Assembly: GCF_036346595.1 (NCBI RefSeq)
Contig: NZ_CP107834.1
Location: forward strand, 6,634,001 to 6,698,000
Reading direction: 5' to 3'
DNA: 64,000 nucleotides
Source: Streptomyces sp. NBC_00525
Lineage (GTDB): Bacteria; Actinomycetota; Actinomycetes; Streptomycetales; Streptomycetaceae
Position 1 is the stretch's first letter; every line of letters starts with the position of its first letter. Below, one piece after another: positions 28,582 to 37,722 of the stretch. Below the pieces are notes generated by a model, which saw only the letters and a program-made list of their open reading frames with translations, was not told the DNA's origin and did not search any database. Both the position numbers and the translations under genes were made by a program.

Positions 28582-28616
28582 TCTCTTGATGATTGAGATA
28601 ATGAATCATCGAGAGA
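28582..28616. promoter_or_regulatory. Probable MarR operator in the marR/MMPL promoter
   Basis: TCTCTTGATGATT (28582-28594) and AATCATCGAGAGA (28604-28616) form 13-bp arms with one mismatch around gagataatg. This AT-rich patch lies in a GC-rich region and between divergent starts, as MarR operators do. It may also contain the promoter elements of both genes. Confidence 0.75.
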
Positions 28617-28668
28617 GCCATCGGGAAACCTTTGCCATGTGTGTCACGAGTCGAACCAAGGGGAAGCA

Positions 28669-30780
28669 ATGAAGCCCGCACCGAGGCACCGCGCCGTCCG
28701 ATGGCTGGTGCCCCTCGCCCTCCTTGTCGTCTGGCTCGGCATCGGAGGAACCCTCGGCCCCTACGCCGGGAAACTCGGCGAGGTGGCGACCAACGACCGG
28801 GCCGCCTTCCTGCCGCGCAGCGCCGAGTCCACCAAGGTCGCGGACGAGCAGAAGGCGTTCCAGAAGGCCGGGACCGTGCCCGCGATCGTGGTGTGGACCG
28901 GCGCCGACGGCACCCTCCCGCCCGGCGCACGGGCCGATGCGACCGCGGCGCTCGCCTCCCTGAACGGCAAGCCCGGCGTCGTCGGCACCCCCTCGCCCGC
29001 CCTGCCGTCCGAGGACGGCGAGGCCCTCTCGGGCGTCGTGCAGCTGCGCTCCGACCTCGGCGACGAACTGCCCGCCACCCTGGACGAGGTGCGCGACGCG
29101 GCCCGTACGGTGCCGGGCACCACCGCCGAACTCGCCGGACCCGCCGCCACCCAGGCCGACCTCAAGGACGCGTTCGCCGGAATCGACGGGCTCCTGCTCG
29201 GGGTGGCCCTGGCCGCCGTCCTGGTCATCCTGCTGCTGGTCTACCGCAGTGTGCTGCTGCCGTTCCTGATCATCATCAGCTCCGTCCTCGCCCTGGGACT
29301 CGCCTGCGGGATCGTCTACGTCCTCGCGGACCGGGACGTCGTCCTCGTGGACGGCCAGGTCCAGGGCATCCTCTCGATCCTGGTCATCGGCGCGGCCACC
29401 GACTACGCCCTCCTGCTCACCGCCCGGTTCCGGGAGGAGCTGGCGGGGCACGGCGACCGGACCACCGCCGCGCTCGCCGCGCTGCGCCGCTCCTTCGGCG
29501 CCATCGTCGCCAGCGCCGCGACCGTCGCCCTCGGACTCCTCGCGCTGCTGCTCAGCGACCTGACGAACAACCGCGCCCTGGGACCGGTCGGCGCCATCGG
29601 GATCGTGTGCGCGGTGCTGAGCACGATGACGTTCCTCCCCGCCGTCCTGGTGCTGTGCGGGCGCGCCGCGTACTGGCCGGCCAAGCCGCGCCCCGTGGAC
29701 GAGGCGACCGGCGGACACGGCATCTGGCGGCGGATCGCCGCGCGCGTGGACGGGTCCCCGCGCAAGGTGTGGCTCTCCTGCGCGGTGGTCCTGCTCGCCT
29801 GCGCCGCGTTCGCGCCCACGCTGAAGTCGCACGGCGTGCCGCTCGACGAGATCTTCGTCAACGACGCCCCGTCCGTCTCCGCCCAGGCCACGCTCGGCAA
29901 GCACTTCCCCGGGGGCTCCGGCAACCCGGCCGTCGTCGTCGCCGGCGCCGGACAGGCCGAGCAGGTGACCGCGGCGGCCGAGAAGACCCCCGGCGTCGCC
30001 TCCGCCGCACCCGTGACCGAGTCCGGCCGGCCGGGCGGGGGAGCCCCGCTCGTCGTGGACGGCCGGGTGCGCATCGATGTGACCCTCAAGGACGCGGCGG
30101 ACAGCGACGCGGCCACGGAAACCGTCAAACGCCTGCGTACCGCCGTCCACGCCGTGCCCGGCGCGGACGCGCTCGTCGGCGGCTACACCGCCCAGCAGTA
30201 CGACACCCAGCGCACCGCCGAACGGGACCGCTCCGTCATCGTGCCGGTGGTGCTCGTCATCATCCTGCTCATCCTGATGGGCCTGCTCAGGTCCGTCCTG
30301 GTGCCCGTGCTCCTCGTGGCCACCGTGGGCCTCAACTTCCTGGCGACCCTCGGCGTGGCGTCGCTGGTCTTCAAGCACGGCTTCGGCTTCAGCGGCACGG
30401 ACGCGTCGGTGCCGCTGTACGGGTTCGTGTTCCTGGTGGCCCTCGGCGTCGACTACAACATCTTCCTGATGTCGCGGGTCCGTGAGGAGGCGCTGGAGCA
30501 CGGGGCGCGGCAGGGGATGCTACGGGGCCTGGTCAGCACCGGCGGTGTCATCACCTCGGCGGGCGTGGTGCTGGCGGCCACCTTCGCCGCCCTGATCGTC
30601 ATCCCGCTGGCGTTCCTCGCGCAGATCGCGTTCATCGTGGCGTTCGGCGTGCTGCTGGACACGCTGGTGGTGCGGTCGCTGCTGGCCCCGGCGCTCGTCG
30701 TGGACATCGGGCCACGGGCGTGGTGGCCGAGCGCCATCGGCCGCGCCGCGCGGGACGGGGAGCCGTCCGCCTCCGCGTGA
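28669..30780 (+). CDS. MMPL/RND-family exporter
   Basis: Protein of 703 aa. One N-terminal membrane helix (LVPLALLVVWLGIGG), a large extracytoplasmic loop, six clustered helices, a second loop (about 380-510) and another six helices, the 12-helix MMPL layout. GAATDYALLLTARFREEL and GVDYNIFLMSRVREEALEHG are the paired conserved segments with Asp and Tyr of the proton-relay region. Related proteins export lipids and hydrophobic drugs. It is controlled by the divergent MarR gene. Start ATG 28669, with GGGGAAG upstream. Confidence 0.9.
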   Translation: MKPAPRHRAVRWLVPLALLVVWLGIGGTLGPYAGKLGEVATNDRAAFLPRSAESTKVADEQKAFQKAGTVPAIVVWTGADGTLPPGARADATAALASLNGKPGVVGTPSPALPSEDGEALSGVVQLRSDLGDELPATLDEVRDAARTVPGTTAELAGPAATQADLKDAFAGIDGLLLGVALAAVLVILLLVYRSVLLPFLIIISSVLALGLACGIVYVLADRDVVLVDGQVQGILSILVIGAATDYALLLTARFREELAGHGDRTTAALAALRRSFGAIVASAATVALGLLALLLSDLTNNRALGPVGAIGIVCAVLSTMTFLPAVLVLCGRAAYWPAKPRPVDEATGGHGIWRRIAARVDGSPRKVWLSCAVVLLACAAFAPTLKSHGVPLDEIFVNDAPSVSAQATLGKHFPGGSGNPAVVVAGAGQAEQVTAAAEKTPGVASAAPVTESGRPGGGAPLVVDGRVRIDVTLKDAADSDAATETVKRLRTAVHAVPGADALVGGYTAQQYDTQRTAERDRSVIVPVVLVIILLILMGLLRSVLVPVLLVATVGLNFLATLGVASLVFKHGFGFSGTDASVPLYGFVFLVALGVDYNIFLMSRVREEALEHGARQGMLRGLVSTGGVITSAGVVLAATFAALIVIPLAFLAQIAFIVAFGVLLDTLVVRSLLAPALVVDIGPRAWWPSAIGRAARDGEPSASA

Positions 30781-30826
30781 CGCCCGCGCCACCCGCCTCC
30801 GCGTGATGACGCCCGCGCCACCCGCC
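30768..30826. repeat. Imperfect tandem duplication at the MMPL 3' end
   Basis: A block of CGCCTCCGCGTGA then CGCCCGCGCCACCC occurs twice, once covering the MMPL stop and once just after it, with an extra TGA in the second copy. It is a local duplication of about 28 bp. It adds no coding change but shows slippage here. Confidence 0.5.
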
Positions 30827-30879
30827 CGCCGGGCCGGCCGCCGCTGACACGGGGCCGGGACGGCGGGCGGGGCCGTCGG

Positions 30880-31455
30880 TCAGACGTTGACGCCGAAGTC
30901 CTTCGCGATTCCCGCCAGGCCGGAGGCGTAACCCTGCCCGACCGCGCGGAACTTCCACTCGCCGCCGTGCCGGTACAGCTCGCCGAAGACCATCGCGGTT
31001 TCCGTCGACGCGTCCTCGCTGAGGTCGTACCGGGCGAGCTCCACACCGTTGGCCTGGTTCACGACGCGGATGAACGCGTTGCGCACCTGGCCGAAGCTCT
31101 GTCCACGGCTCTGCGCGTCGTGGATGGAGACCGGGAAGACTATCTTCGTGATCTCGAGCGGGACCGCCGCGAGGTTCACGTTGATGGACTCGTCGTCGCC
31201 GTCCCCCTCACCCGTGAGGTTGTCACCGGTGTGCTGGACGGAGCCGTCCGGGCTGTTGAGGTTGTTGTAGAAGACGAAGTGCAGGTCGGAGACGACCTTG
31301 CCGCTGTCCCCGCAGAGCAGCGCACTGGCGTCCAGGTCGTGGTCCGCACCCGTCGTCGTGCGTACGTCCCAGCCCAGGCCGACCGTCACCGCGGTCAGGC
31401 CGGGCGCCTCCTTCGTCAAGGAGACGTTGCCGCCCTTGGCCAGGGTCACACCCAT
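30880..31455 (-). CDS. terD: TerD-family protein
   Basis: Protein of 191 aa starting [32 protein letters not shown], the classic TerD/TerE family opening. [10 protein letters not shown] and [12 protein letters not shown] carry the acidic calcium-binding residues. These proteins bind calcium and belong to tellurite-resistance and stress systems; Streptomyces has many copies with roles in development and stress. Here it stands alone, without terC or terB. GGAGGAA lies upstream of ATG 31455. Confidence 0.92.
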   Translation of the reverse strand: MGVTLAKGGNVSLTKEAPGLTAVTVGLGWDVRTTTGADHDLDASALLCGDSGKVVSDLHFVFYNNLNSPDGSVQHTGDNLTGEGDGDDESINVNLAAVPLEITKIVFPVSIHDAQSRGQSFGQVRNAFIRVVNQANGVELARYDLSEDASTETAMVFGELYRHGGEWKFRAVGQGYASGLAGIAKDFGVNV

Positions 31456-31715
31456 GAACTTCCTCCAATGATCCAGTGGTTCACCGACCGGCGCCCGCGC
31501 GTTCGTCGCGGGTGACGGTCCGGCCGTCGCCCGGAACGAACGGCGGCCGTGCCCTACTCTTCAGGAATCGCGAGGATTTGCCCAGGGCGTCGGCACCGTC
31601 CGCCCCGATTACCCGGTGGGCGGGCGGGGAAGACGTCGTTGCCCGGCCGTCTCTCACGACCGAGCATCCGCACGACCGTAGAACCGCACGACCGCATGAC
31701 CGAACGGGGTGGCCC

Positions 31716-33179
31716 ATGGCACGCAGGAACAGAGGAACCGGGCCCGGCGGGAGGGGAAGCCGGCTGCGGCGTACGGCGGTGTCCGCACTGTCCTTCCTCA
31801 TCCTGCTGGTCGCCGGGGTCGGCTGGGGGTATCTGAAACTGACCGGCGGCATCGACACCTTCAGCGACGACGGTGTCTCCGGCGACCGGCCGCCCGGCAC
31901 GGCCGGCGGACAGAACGTCCTCGTCATCGGGTCGGACACCCGCGCCGGCAGCAACAAGGGCCTCGGCGGCGGCACGGGGGCGGTGGGCCGCTCCGACACG
32001 GTGCTCCTCCTTCACGTCTACGCCGACCGCAAACACGCCGTCGCCGTGTCCGTGCCCCGCGACGCCATGGTGGACATCCCCGCCTGCCGCAAACCCGACG
32101 GCAGTTGGACCAGGCCGCAGCACCACAGCCAGTTCAACGGGGCGTTCTCGGTGGGGGAGACCGCCGAGGGCAACCCGGCATGCACCCAGAACACCGTGGA
32201 ACACCTGACCGGGCTGCGCGTCGACCACACGGTGGTCATCGACTTCGCCGGATTCTCCGCGCTGACCTCGGCGGTCGGCGGAGTGCCGGTGTGCCTCCCG
32301 GAGGACGTGTACCAGCGCGACCTCAACCCGAAGCGCCCGACACGAGGTTCCCTGGTATTCGCCAAGGGGCCGCAGACGGTCTCCGGACAGCGGGCCCTCG
32401 ACTACGTGCGCCTGCGGCACGGCATCGGTGACGGCTCCGACATAGGGCGCATCAAGCGCCAGCAGGCCTTCGTCGCCTCCCTGGTGAAGAAGATCAAGTC
32501 ACGCGGAATGAACCCCACCACTCTGCTGCCGCTGGCCGACGCGGCGACGGACGCCATGACGGTCGACGAAGGGCTCGGATCGGCCGAAAAGCTGCTCTCC
32601 TTCGCCCTGTCGATGAAGAACATCGACCTGCACAACACCAAGTTCGTCACCGTGCCCTGGCGCTACGAGGGCGAGCGCGTCGCCGTCGTCGAACCGGACG
32701 CCGACGCCCTGTGGGCCGCGCTGAAAGCCGACCGCCCCCTCGACGGAAAGGCGAAATCCGGACCGTCCCCGAAGGCTTCGCAGGCACCCGTCCGGGGCGC
32801 GGGCATCGCGGTCGCCGTCTACAACGGCACCACGGTGAACGGGCTCGCTGCCAGGGCCGCCGACCTGCTGCGCGCACACGGCTTCACCGTCACCGGCACG
32901 GCCACCGCACAGGACCAGAGCCGCACCGGCACCGTCGTCGTGTACGGCCCCGGCCAGCGCGAGGAGGCCCGCACGACGGCGCGGCTCTTCCCCGGCGCAC
33001 AGCTCACCGAATCCGGCACGGCGGGCGTCCAGGTCACGGTCGGACAGGATTACGCGGACGAGCCGGCCCCGGCACCGGACAACGCCACCGCCGCCCCGGC
33101 CGCGAATGCGCCCGCGAACCTCGCCGACCAGGCCCGCTCGGCCGACGACGACCCCTGCGAGGACCTCTCCTACGGCTGA
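31716..33179 (+). CDS. LytR-CpsA-Psr family wall ligase-like protein
   Basis: Protein of 487 aa. One membrane helix at about 23-42 (VSALSFLILLVAGVGWGYL). The LCP domain has NVLVIGSDTRAG, SDTVLLLHVYADRKHAVAVSVPRDA, DFAGFSALTSAVGGV and the DYVRLRHG arginine motif. A C-terminal LytR_C domain (about 355-450) starts AVYNGTTVNGLAARAADLL. Family members transfer wall glycopolymers from lipid carriers to peptidoglycan. ATG 31716 is chosen because the charged N-terminus and helix follow directly. Confidence 0.9.
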   Translation: MARRNRGTGPGGRGSRLRRTAVSALSFLILLVAGVGWGYLKLTGGIDTFSDDGVSGDRPPGTAGGQNVLVIGSDTRAGSNKGLGGGTGAVGRSDTVLLLHVYADRKHAVAVSVPRDAMVDIPACRKPDGSWTRPQHHSQFNGAFSVGETAEGNPACTQNTVEHLTGLRVDHTVVIDFAGFSALTSAVGGVPVCLPEDVYQRDLNPKRPTRGSLVFAKGPQTVSGQRALDYVRLRHGIGDGSDIGRIKRQQAFVASLVKKIKSRGMNPTTLLPLADAATDAMTVDEGLGSAEKLLSFALSMKNIDLHNTKFVTVPWRYEGERVAVVEPDADALWAALKADRPLDGKAKSGPSPKASQAPVRGAGIAVAVYNGTTVNGLAARAADLLRAHGFTVTGTATAQDQSRTGTVVVYGPGQREEARTTARLFPGAQLTESGTAGVQVTVGQDYADEPAPAPDNATAAPAANAPANLADQARSADDDPCEDLSYG

Positions 33180-33295
33180 ACCCGGCGTCCGTTTCGGGAC
33201 GGGTGCGCGGAGCGGCGTGCTTGCCCCGGCGTGACCCGTGCGCAAGGCTGGCACACGAGCGAGGCACGGGGAACGCGTGAACGGGGAGGAAAAGC

Positions 33296-33709
33296 ATGGC
33301 GCTGGACAGGGGACTCGACTGGCTCCTCGACGATCTCACCAATCGCGTGGAGCACATACGGCACGCCCTGGTGCTGTCCAACGACGGCCTGGTGACCGGT
33401 GCGAGCACCGGACTGGCCCGCGAGGACGCCGAGCACCTGGCGGCCGTCTCATCGGGGCTGCACAGCCTGGCCCGCGGATCGGGGCGGCACTTCCGGGCCG
33501 GACGGGCCCGGCAGACCATGGTGGAGTTCGACGAGGCGTTGCTCTTCGTGACGGCGGCGGGCGAAGGCAGCTGCCTGTGCGTCCTGAGCGAGGCGGAGTC
33601 GGACGTCGGTCAGGTCGCGTACGAGATGACGCTGCTGGTCAACCGGGTGGGACAGCACCTCGCGGTGGACACCCGACAGGACGGGGACGGGGGAGTCAAC
33701 CGGCTCTGA
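33296..33709 (+). CDS. Roadblock/LC7-domain protein, conservon B-like
   Basis: Protein of 137 aa starting MALDRGLDWLLDDLTNRVEHIRHALVLSNDGLVTGASTGL, the roadblock/LC7 fold seen in Streptomyces CvnB and in MglB. Normally CvnA (kinase), CvnB, CvnC and CvnD (GTPase) form one operon. Here no such partners flank it, so it is an orphan CvnB-like protein that may bind a small GTPase elsewhere. AGGAAAAGC-like site at 33285-33294. Confidence 0.85.
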   Translation: MALDRGLDWLLDDLTNRVEHIRHALVLSNDGLVTGASTGLAREDAEHLAAVSSGLHSLARGSGRHFRAGRARQTMVEFDEALLFVTAAGEGSCLCVLSEAESDVGQVAYEMTLLVNRVGQHLAVDTRQDGDGGVNRL

Positions 33710-33745
33710 CGCATCGGCACCCATGCTGCCGCCGGGTCCGTGGAG

Positions 33746-33754
33746 TTATCCACA
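33746..33754 (+). promoter_or_regulatory. Single consensus DnaA-box-like site
   Basis: TTATCCACA matches the E. coli-type DnaA box consensus exactly, in the 119-nt gap before the next gene. It is one copy only, so it is no origin. Streptomyces boxes are usually TTGTCCACA. It overlaps the inverted repeat GTGG-agttat-CCAC and could equally be a local operator. Confidence 0.3.
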
Positions 33755-33828
33755 GGCTCGGCGGCAGTTGACTTTCCCGGACTACTCTGGTCACAGAGAG
33801 TAATTGAAGCGAGCGGGGGAGTTACGCC

Positions 33829-34881
33829 ATGCCACTCATGAACACGTCCGGAACGACGGAGAGCGCCACCGCGCCGGAGGGCGTCGAGGACACGATCTCC
33901 GCGAGCCGCGCCTCGGCGGAACTCGGGCTGAAGCGCGCCGAGTTCGACCTCGCGGTCCACCTGGGGGCGGTGCGGGTGGTCAGCGGTCCGGACGGCCGGC
34001 CCCGGGTCCGGCCGTCGCAGATCGAACACCTTCGCGCCCGGGAAGGGTTCCCCGACGCACTCCGCGAACAGGTGCGCACGGTGGGAACGGCGGAGGGCGC
34101 CCGGCTGCTCGACATCAGCCAGACCCGCTTCACCAGGCTGGCCCGGTCCGGTTGCCTCACACCCATCGCCTTCTACCTCAACCGCTACCGCGTGGTCGTG
34201 TGGATCTACCTCGCGCAGGAGGTCCAGACGCTGGCGCTCCGGTCGCCGGAACTGCTGGTGGGCAACAGCCCGCCCTGGATGCGCGACCTGCTGGACGCCG
34301 GGGACGACCTGCGGCCCCGCAACTGGCGGTCGCGCCGGATCGAGCGACTGCTCGCCCTCACGGACGACCCCTGGGTACGCGCGGCGGTCGTCGCCCAGGG
34401 ACTGGACCCCGTCCAGTTGGCGGAGGTGGTGGACGACCCCTACGAGCGCGCCCTCCTCGGCAAGCTCCGGCACGAGGCGGTGTTCGGCCGCAGGCCATCG
34501 GTCGCGGGGCGCGAGGTGATGGCCCGGCTGATGCCCGCGGACGCACCCGATGAGATCCTCTGGCGCCGGATCACCCTCATCGCGGAGCTGGACGCCGCCC
34601 GCGAACGCCATCCCGCCCCACGCCCGGGCGACGCGCCCCGGCCGCAGCCCGCCGCGCCGGAGCCTGCCGCGCCGCAGCCCGCCGTGCCGGTCGCGTCGTC
34701 CGTCGCCCCGCCCGTTGGCTCTTCCCGGCCGGGGAGGCCCGTCGGGCTTCTGGCCCGGCTCGGGCGGCGGGCGTCGGGGAGGCTCAGGCTTCGCCAGGGG
34801 CGGCGCGGCGGCGCGATCGCCGCGGTGCGGCCCGCCGGGCGGCGGGACGGGCGGCGTGACGGTGCGGGGCGGACCGGATAA
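33829..34881 (+). CDS. HTH-containing hypothetical protein (DUF6397-like)
   Basis: Protein of 350 aa. The N-terminal about 110 residues contain two helix-turn-helix-like parts, SRASAELGLKRAEFDLAVHL and GARLLDISQTRFTRLARSG, as in DNA-binding or excisionase-like folds. The C-terminal about 80 residues are Pro/Ala- and then Arg-rich. It is similar in plan to a Streptomyces family listed as DUF6397, from memory. An AT-containing promoter patch with a CTCTG-gtca-CAGAG repeat lies upstream (33785-33798). Confidence 0.6.
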   Translation: MPLMNTSGTTESATAPEGVEDTISASRASAELGLKRAEFDLAVHLGAVRVVSGPDGRPRVRPSQIEHLRAREGFPDALREQVRTVGTAEGARLLDISQTRFTRLARSGCLTPIAFYLNRYRVVVWIYLAQEVQTLALRSPELLVGNSPPWMRDLLDAGDDLRPRNWRSRRIERLLALTDDPWVRAAVVAQGLDPVQLAEVVDDPYERALLGKLRHEAVFGRRPSVAGREVMARLMPADAPDEILWRRITLIAELDAARERHPAPRPGDAPRPQPAAPEPAAPQPAVPVASSVAPPVGSSRPGRPVGLLARLGRRASGRLRLRQGRRGGAIAAVRPAGRRDGRRDGAGRTG

Positions 34882-34921
34882 AGAGTGGTGGGCCGGGGGC
34901 GGGACAGGCATTCTTTGCGCC

Positions 34922-35410
34922 ATGTTGATCAGGGAAGCAACTTCCGAGGACTGGCCCGCCATCTGGCCGTTCTTCCACGAAATCGTCGCCGCGGGCGAGA
35001 CCTTCACCTATCCGCTCGACCTCCAGGAGACCGACGCCGCCGACTGGTGGCTCATGAAGCCGCCCCACCGGACCGTGGTCGCGGTCGACGGCGAAGGAAC
35101 CGTCCTCGGCACGGCGAAGATGAACAGGAACCACATGGGCAACGGCTCGCACATCGCCAGTGCCAGCTACATGGTCGCCCCGGCCCACAGCGGACAGGGC
35201 GTCGGCCGGGCCCTGTGCGAGTACAGCATCGAGTGGGCGCGGGCCGCGGGATACCGGGCCATGCAGTTCAACGCGGTGGTGGAGACCAACACGGCGGCGG
35301 TCAAGCTGTACCGCTCCCTCGGATTCGACATCCTCGGCACACTGCCCGAGGGATTCGACCACCCCACCGAGGGCTTCGTGGGCCTGCACATCATGCACCG
35401 CCGGCTCTGA
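34922..35410 (+). CDS. GNAT-family N-acetyltransferase
   Basis: Protein of 162 aa. The GNAT core is visible: IREATSEDWPAIWPFFHEI, ASYMVAPAHSGQGVGRALCEYSIEWARAAGYRAMQFN with the Q-x-x-G-x-G/A acetyl-CoA loop (SGQGVGRAL), and the C-terminal AVKLYRSLGFDILG. It resembles phosphinothricin/amino-acid acetyltransferases (Pat group). Cytoplasmic. Substrate not known. It stands 40 nt after the previous stop. Confidence 0.85.
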   Translation: MLIREATSEDWPAIWPFFHEIVAAGETFTYPLDLQETDAADWWLMKPPHRTVVAVDGEGTVLGTAKMNRNHMGNGSHIASASYMVAPAHSGQGVGRALCEYSIEWARAAGYRAMQFNAVVETNTAAVKLYRSLGFDILGTLPEGFDHPTEGFVGLHIMHRRL

Positions 35411-35435
35411 CCCGGACACGCCGCGGCCCGCCGCC

Positions 35436-37535
35436 CTACGGCTCGCCGCGCGGGCCGATCTCGCACCAGACGGCCTTGCCCTCGCCACGGGGCTCGATGC
35501 CCCAGCGGGCGGTGAGGGCGTCCAGCAGGAGCAGCCCCCGGCCCGACGTCGCGGTTTCGCCCGGCTGGCGGCGGCGGGGCCAGGCACTGGACCGGTCCTG
35601 CACGGAGAGCCGGACCCGGCGGACCGGCTCGGGCAGCACCTCCAGGGTGAGGACCGCGCCGCCCTCGGTGTGGAGCAGCACGTTCACCAGGAGCTCCCCG
35701 GTGACCAGTTCGGCGTCGTCCGCGAGTTCCGCCATGTCCCAGTCGGTCAGGGCCTGGCGGACGATGGACCGGGCGTCGGACAGCCCCTCCGGGTCGGCCT
35801 GATGGATGTACTGGTGCAGGCGCGGCGCGCGGGGCGAGCCGGGGTCCGGGCTGCGGCGCAGCACGAGCAGGGCGACGTCGTCGCCGGAGCCCCAGCGCTC
35901 CCACAGCCGGTCCGAGAGGTGGTCGGCCAGCGCCTCGGCGCCCGCCGGGCCCGCGCTGACCTCGGTGATGAGGGTGCGCACCCCCGCGTCGATGTCGGCG
36001 CCCGGCTCCTCCACCAGCCCGTCCGTGTACAGGACCAGCGTCTCGCCCGGCACCAGGTCGAGCCGGGTCTCCGGATACTCCTCGTCGCCGAAGTCGGTGG
36101 AGATGCCCAGCGGCATGCCGCCGCGCACCTGGGGGCTGCCCACCCGGCCGTCCATGTGCCGGATCAGCGGCCCGAAATGGCCGGCCCGGACGACCCGCAC
36201 GGTTCCGGTGCCCAGATCGACCTGGGCGTACGCGCAGGTCGCGAACCGGTCGGTGTCGAGTTCGGCGAGGAAGCGGGAGGCGCGGGCCAGGACCGTCGAG
36301 GGCGGATGCCCCTCGGCGGCGTAGGCGCGCAGGGCGATCCGCAGCTGGCCCATGATCGCCGCCGCGTGGGTGTCATGGCCCTGGACGTCGCCCACCACGA
36401 TCCCGAACCGGTCCTTGGGCAGGGCGATCACGTCGTACCAGTCGCCCCCGACCTGGCGGCCGCTCCACGCCGCGTGGTAGCGGACGGCGATCTCCCCGCC
36501 CTCGATGTCGTGGATGCGGCGCGGCAGCATCGCGGCCTGGAGGCCCGTGGCGAACTCGCGCTCCTCGTCGAACAGCTTCGCCCGCTGGAGCGACTGGGCC
36601 ACGATCGCGGCCAGCCCCAGACACAGATTGCGCTCGTCGGCGGTGAAGGTGGTGCGGGCGCGGTAGAAGAGGGCCAGTCCGCCGATTGTCCTGGCCTGGG
36701 CGACCAGCGGCAGATAGGCAGCGGCCTGGAACCTCAGCCGTCCCGCGAGCGGCTCCAGCACCGGATAGCGGCGCGTCAGCGCCGCCAGGGAACCGACGAA
36801 CCGGGCCCGCCCGCTGAGCACGGTGTCGGCCAGCGGGAACCGGGGATCGAGCCGTCCCGCGCTCAGGTCGTCCAGCTCCGTCAGCGACTCGCCGCTCAGG
36901 GCGATGACGTTCAGCGCGGCGTTGTCCAGCAGCCCCAGCGCGAGCCCGTCGGCGCCCAGCCGGGCCAGCCCGCCCGGCCCGGTGAGGGCCGCGGTCACAT
37001 CGTCCACCGTCACCGCCCGCGACAACGCGGTCGTTGTGCGTTCAACGATGCCGGTCTGGCGGCGGCGGCGTTTTTCCAGTTCCAGCACGAAGTCCGAATG
37101 GGTGACCTCGGCCGTCGCGTCCCGCACCAGACCGATCACCCGGCGCGCCCTCCCGTTCTCGCCGCGCAGGATGCGCCCCTGGACATGCGTCCACTGCTCC
37201 CGGCCGTCCCCGAGCCGCATCCGGAAGTGGACGCTGTACGAGCTGTGCCGGCCCTTGAGCGCCTCCTCCGTCGCGGCGTCCAGCCGGGCCCGCTCCTCCG
37301 GCTCCAGCCGCTCCGCCAGGGTCTCCGGGCGCGCGTCGAACGAGGCCGGGTCCAGGCCGAAGACCAGCAGGCCCGCCTCGTCGATGTCCAGCGTCCCGGC
37401 GTCGACGTCCCACTCGAAGCTGCCCGTCCGGTTCAGGGCGAGCCGCTCCGCCGTACCCGTTTCGCTCGCGGGCGCGCCACCCGCGGGCCGGCCGGGCGGG
37501 CCGGGGACGACCGGCGGCCGGTTCTGATCGGTCAT
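35436..37535 (-). CDS. PAS-GAF-PP2C phosphatase with HATPase domain
   Basis: Protein of 699 aa. Order: PAS fold (about 35-135, GSFEWDVDAGTLDIDEAG), GAF (about 165-325), SpoIIE/PP2C phosphatase (about 340-560: SGRQVGGDWYDVIALPKDRFGIVVGDVQGHDTHAAAIMGQLR with metal-binding Asp), and a RsbW-like HATPase (about 570-699, ending GRGLLLLDALTARWGIEPRGEGKAVWCE). It is the actinobacterial pattern for control of anti-sigma/anti-anti-sigma partner switching by stress. A kinase and a phosphatase are on one chain. GGAG lies about 10 nt before ATG 37535. Confidence 0.9.
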   Translation of the reverse strand: MTDQNRPPVVPGPPGRPAGGAPASETGTAERLALNRTGSFEWDVDAGTLDIDEAGLLVFGLDPASFDARPETLAERLEPEERARLDAATEEALKGRHSSYSVHFRMRLGDGREQWTHVQGRILRGENGRARRVIGLVRDATAEVTHSDFVLELEKRRRRQTGIVERTTTALSRAVTVDDVTAALTGPGGLARLGADGLALGLLDNAALNVIALSGESLTELDDLSAGRLDPRFPLADTVLSGRARFVGSLAALTRRYPVLEPLAGRLRFQAAAYLPLVAQARTIGGLALFYRARTTFTADERNLCLGLAAIVAQSLQRAKLFDEEREFATGLQAAMLPRRIHDIEGGEIAVRYHAAWSGRQVGGDWYDVIALPKDRFGIVVGDVQGHDTHAAAIMGQLRIALRAYAAEGHPPSTVLARASRFLAELDTDRFATCAYAQVDLGTGTVRVVRAGHFGPLIRHMDGRVGSPQVRGGMPLGISTDFGDEEYPETRLDLVPGETLVLYTDGLVEEPGADIDAGVRTLITEVSAGPAGAEALADHLSDRLWERWGSGDDVALLVLRRSPDPGSPRAPRLHQYIHQADPEGLSDARSIVRQALTDWDMAELADDAELVTGELLVNVLLHTEGGAVLTLEVLPEPVRRVRLSVQDRSSAWPRRRQPGETATSGRGLLLLDALTARWGIEPRGEGKAVWCEIGPRGEP

Positions 37536-37722
37536 GCCAGCTCCGAGGAGGATCGTCCGGCGGGTCCGCCGTACGGGGTGCCTCAATTGTCCGGCCGCTC
37601 CGGCACGCCTGCCACAGCGGACACCCCCTCGTCCCCGCCCCGGCGGCCCGCCACGCACAATGGCAGCGGAAGACCGCCCCCGACCGGGGCCGTACCGCAC
37701 CAGGGCCGACCGGAGCGCACGC

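Noticed and set aside
33746..33754. Replication origin
   Set aside because: Only one DnaA-box-like site; no cluster of boxes, no dnaA or dnaN nearby.
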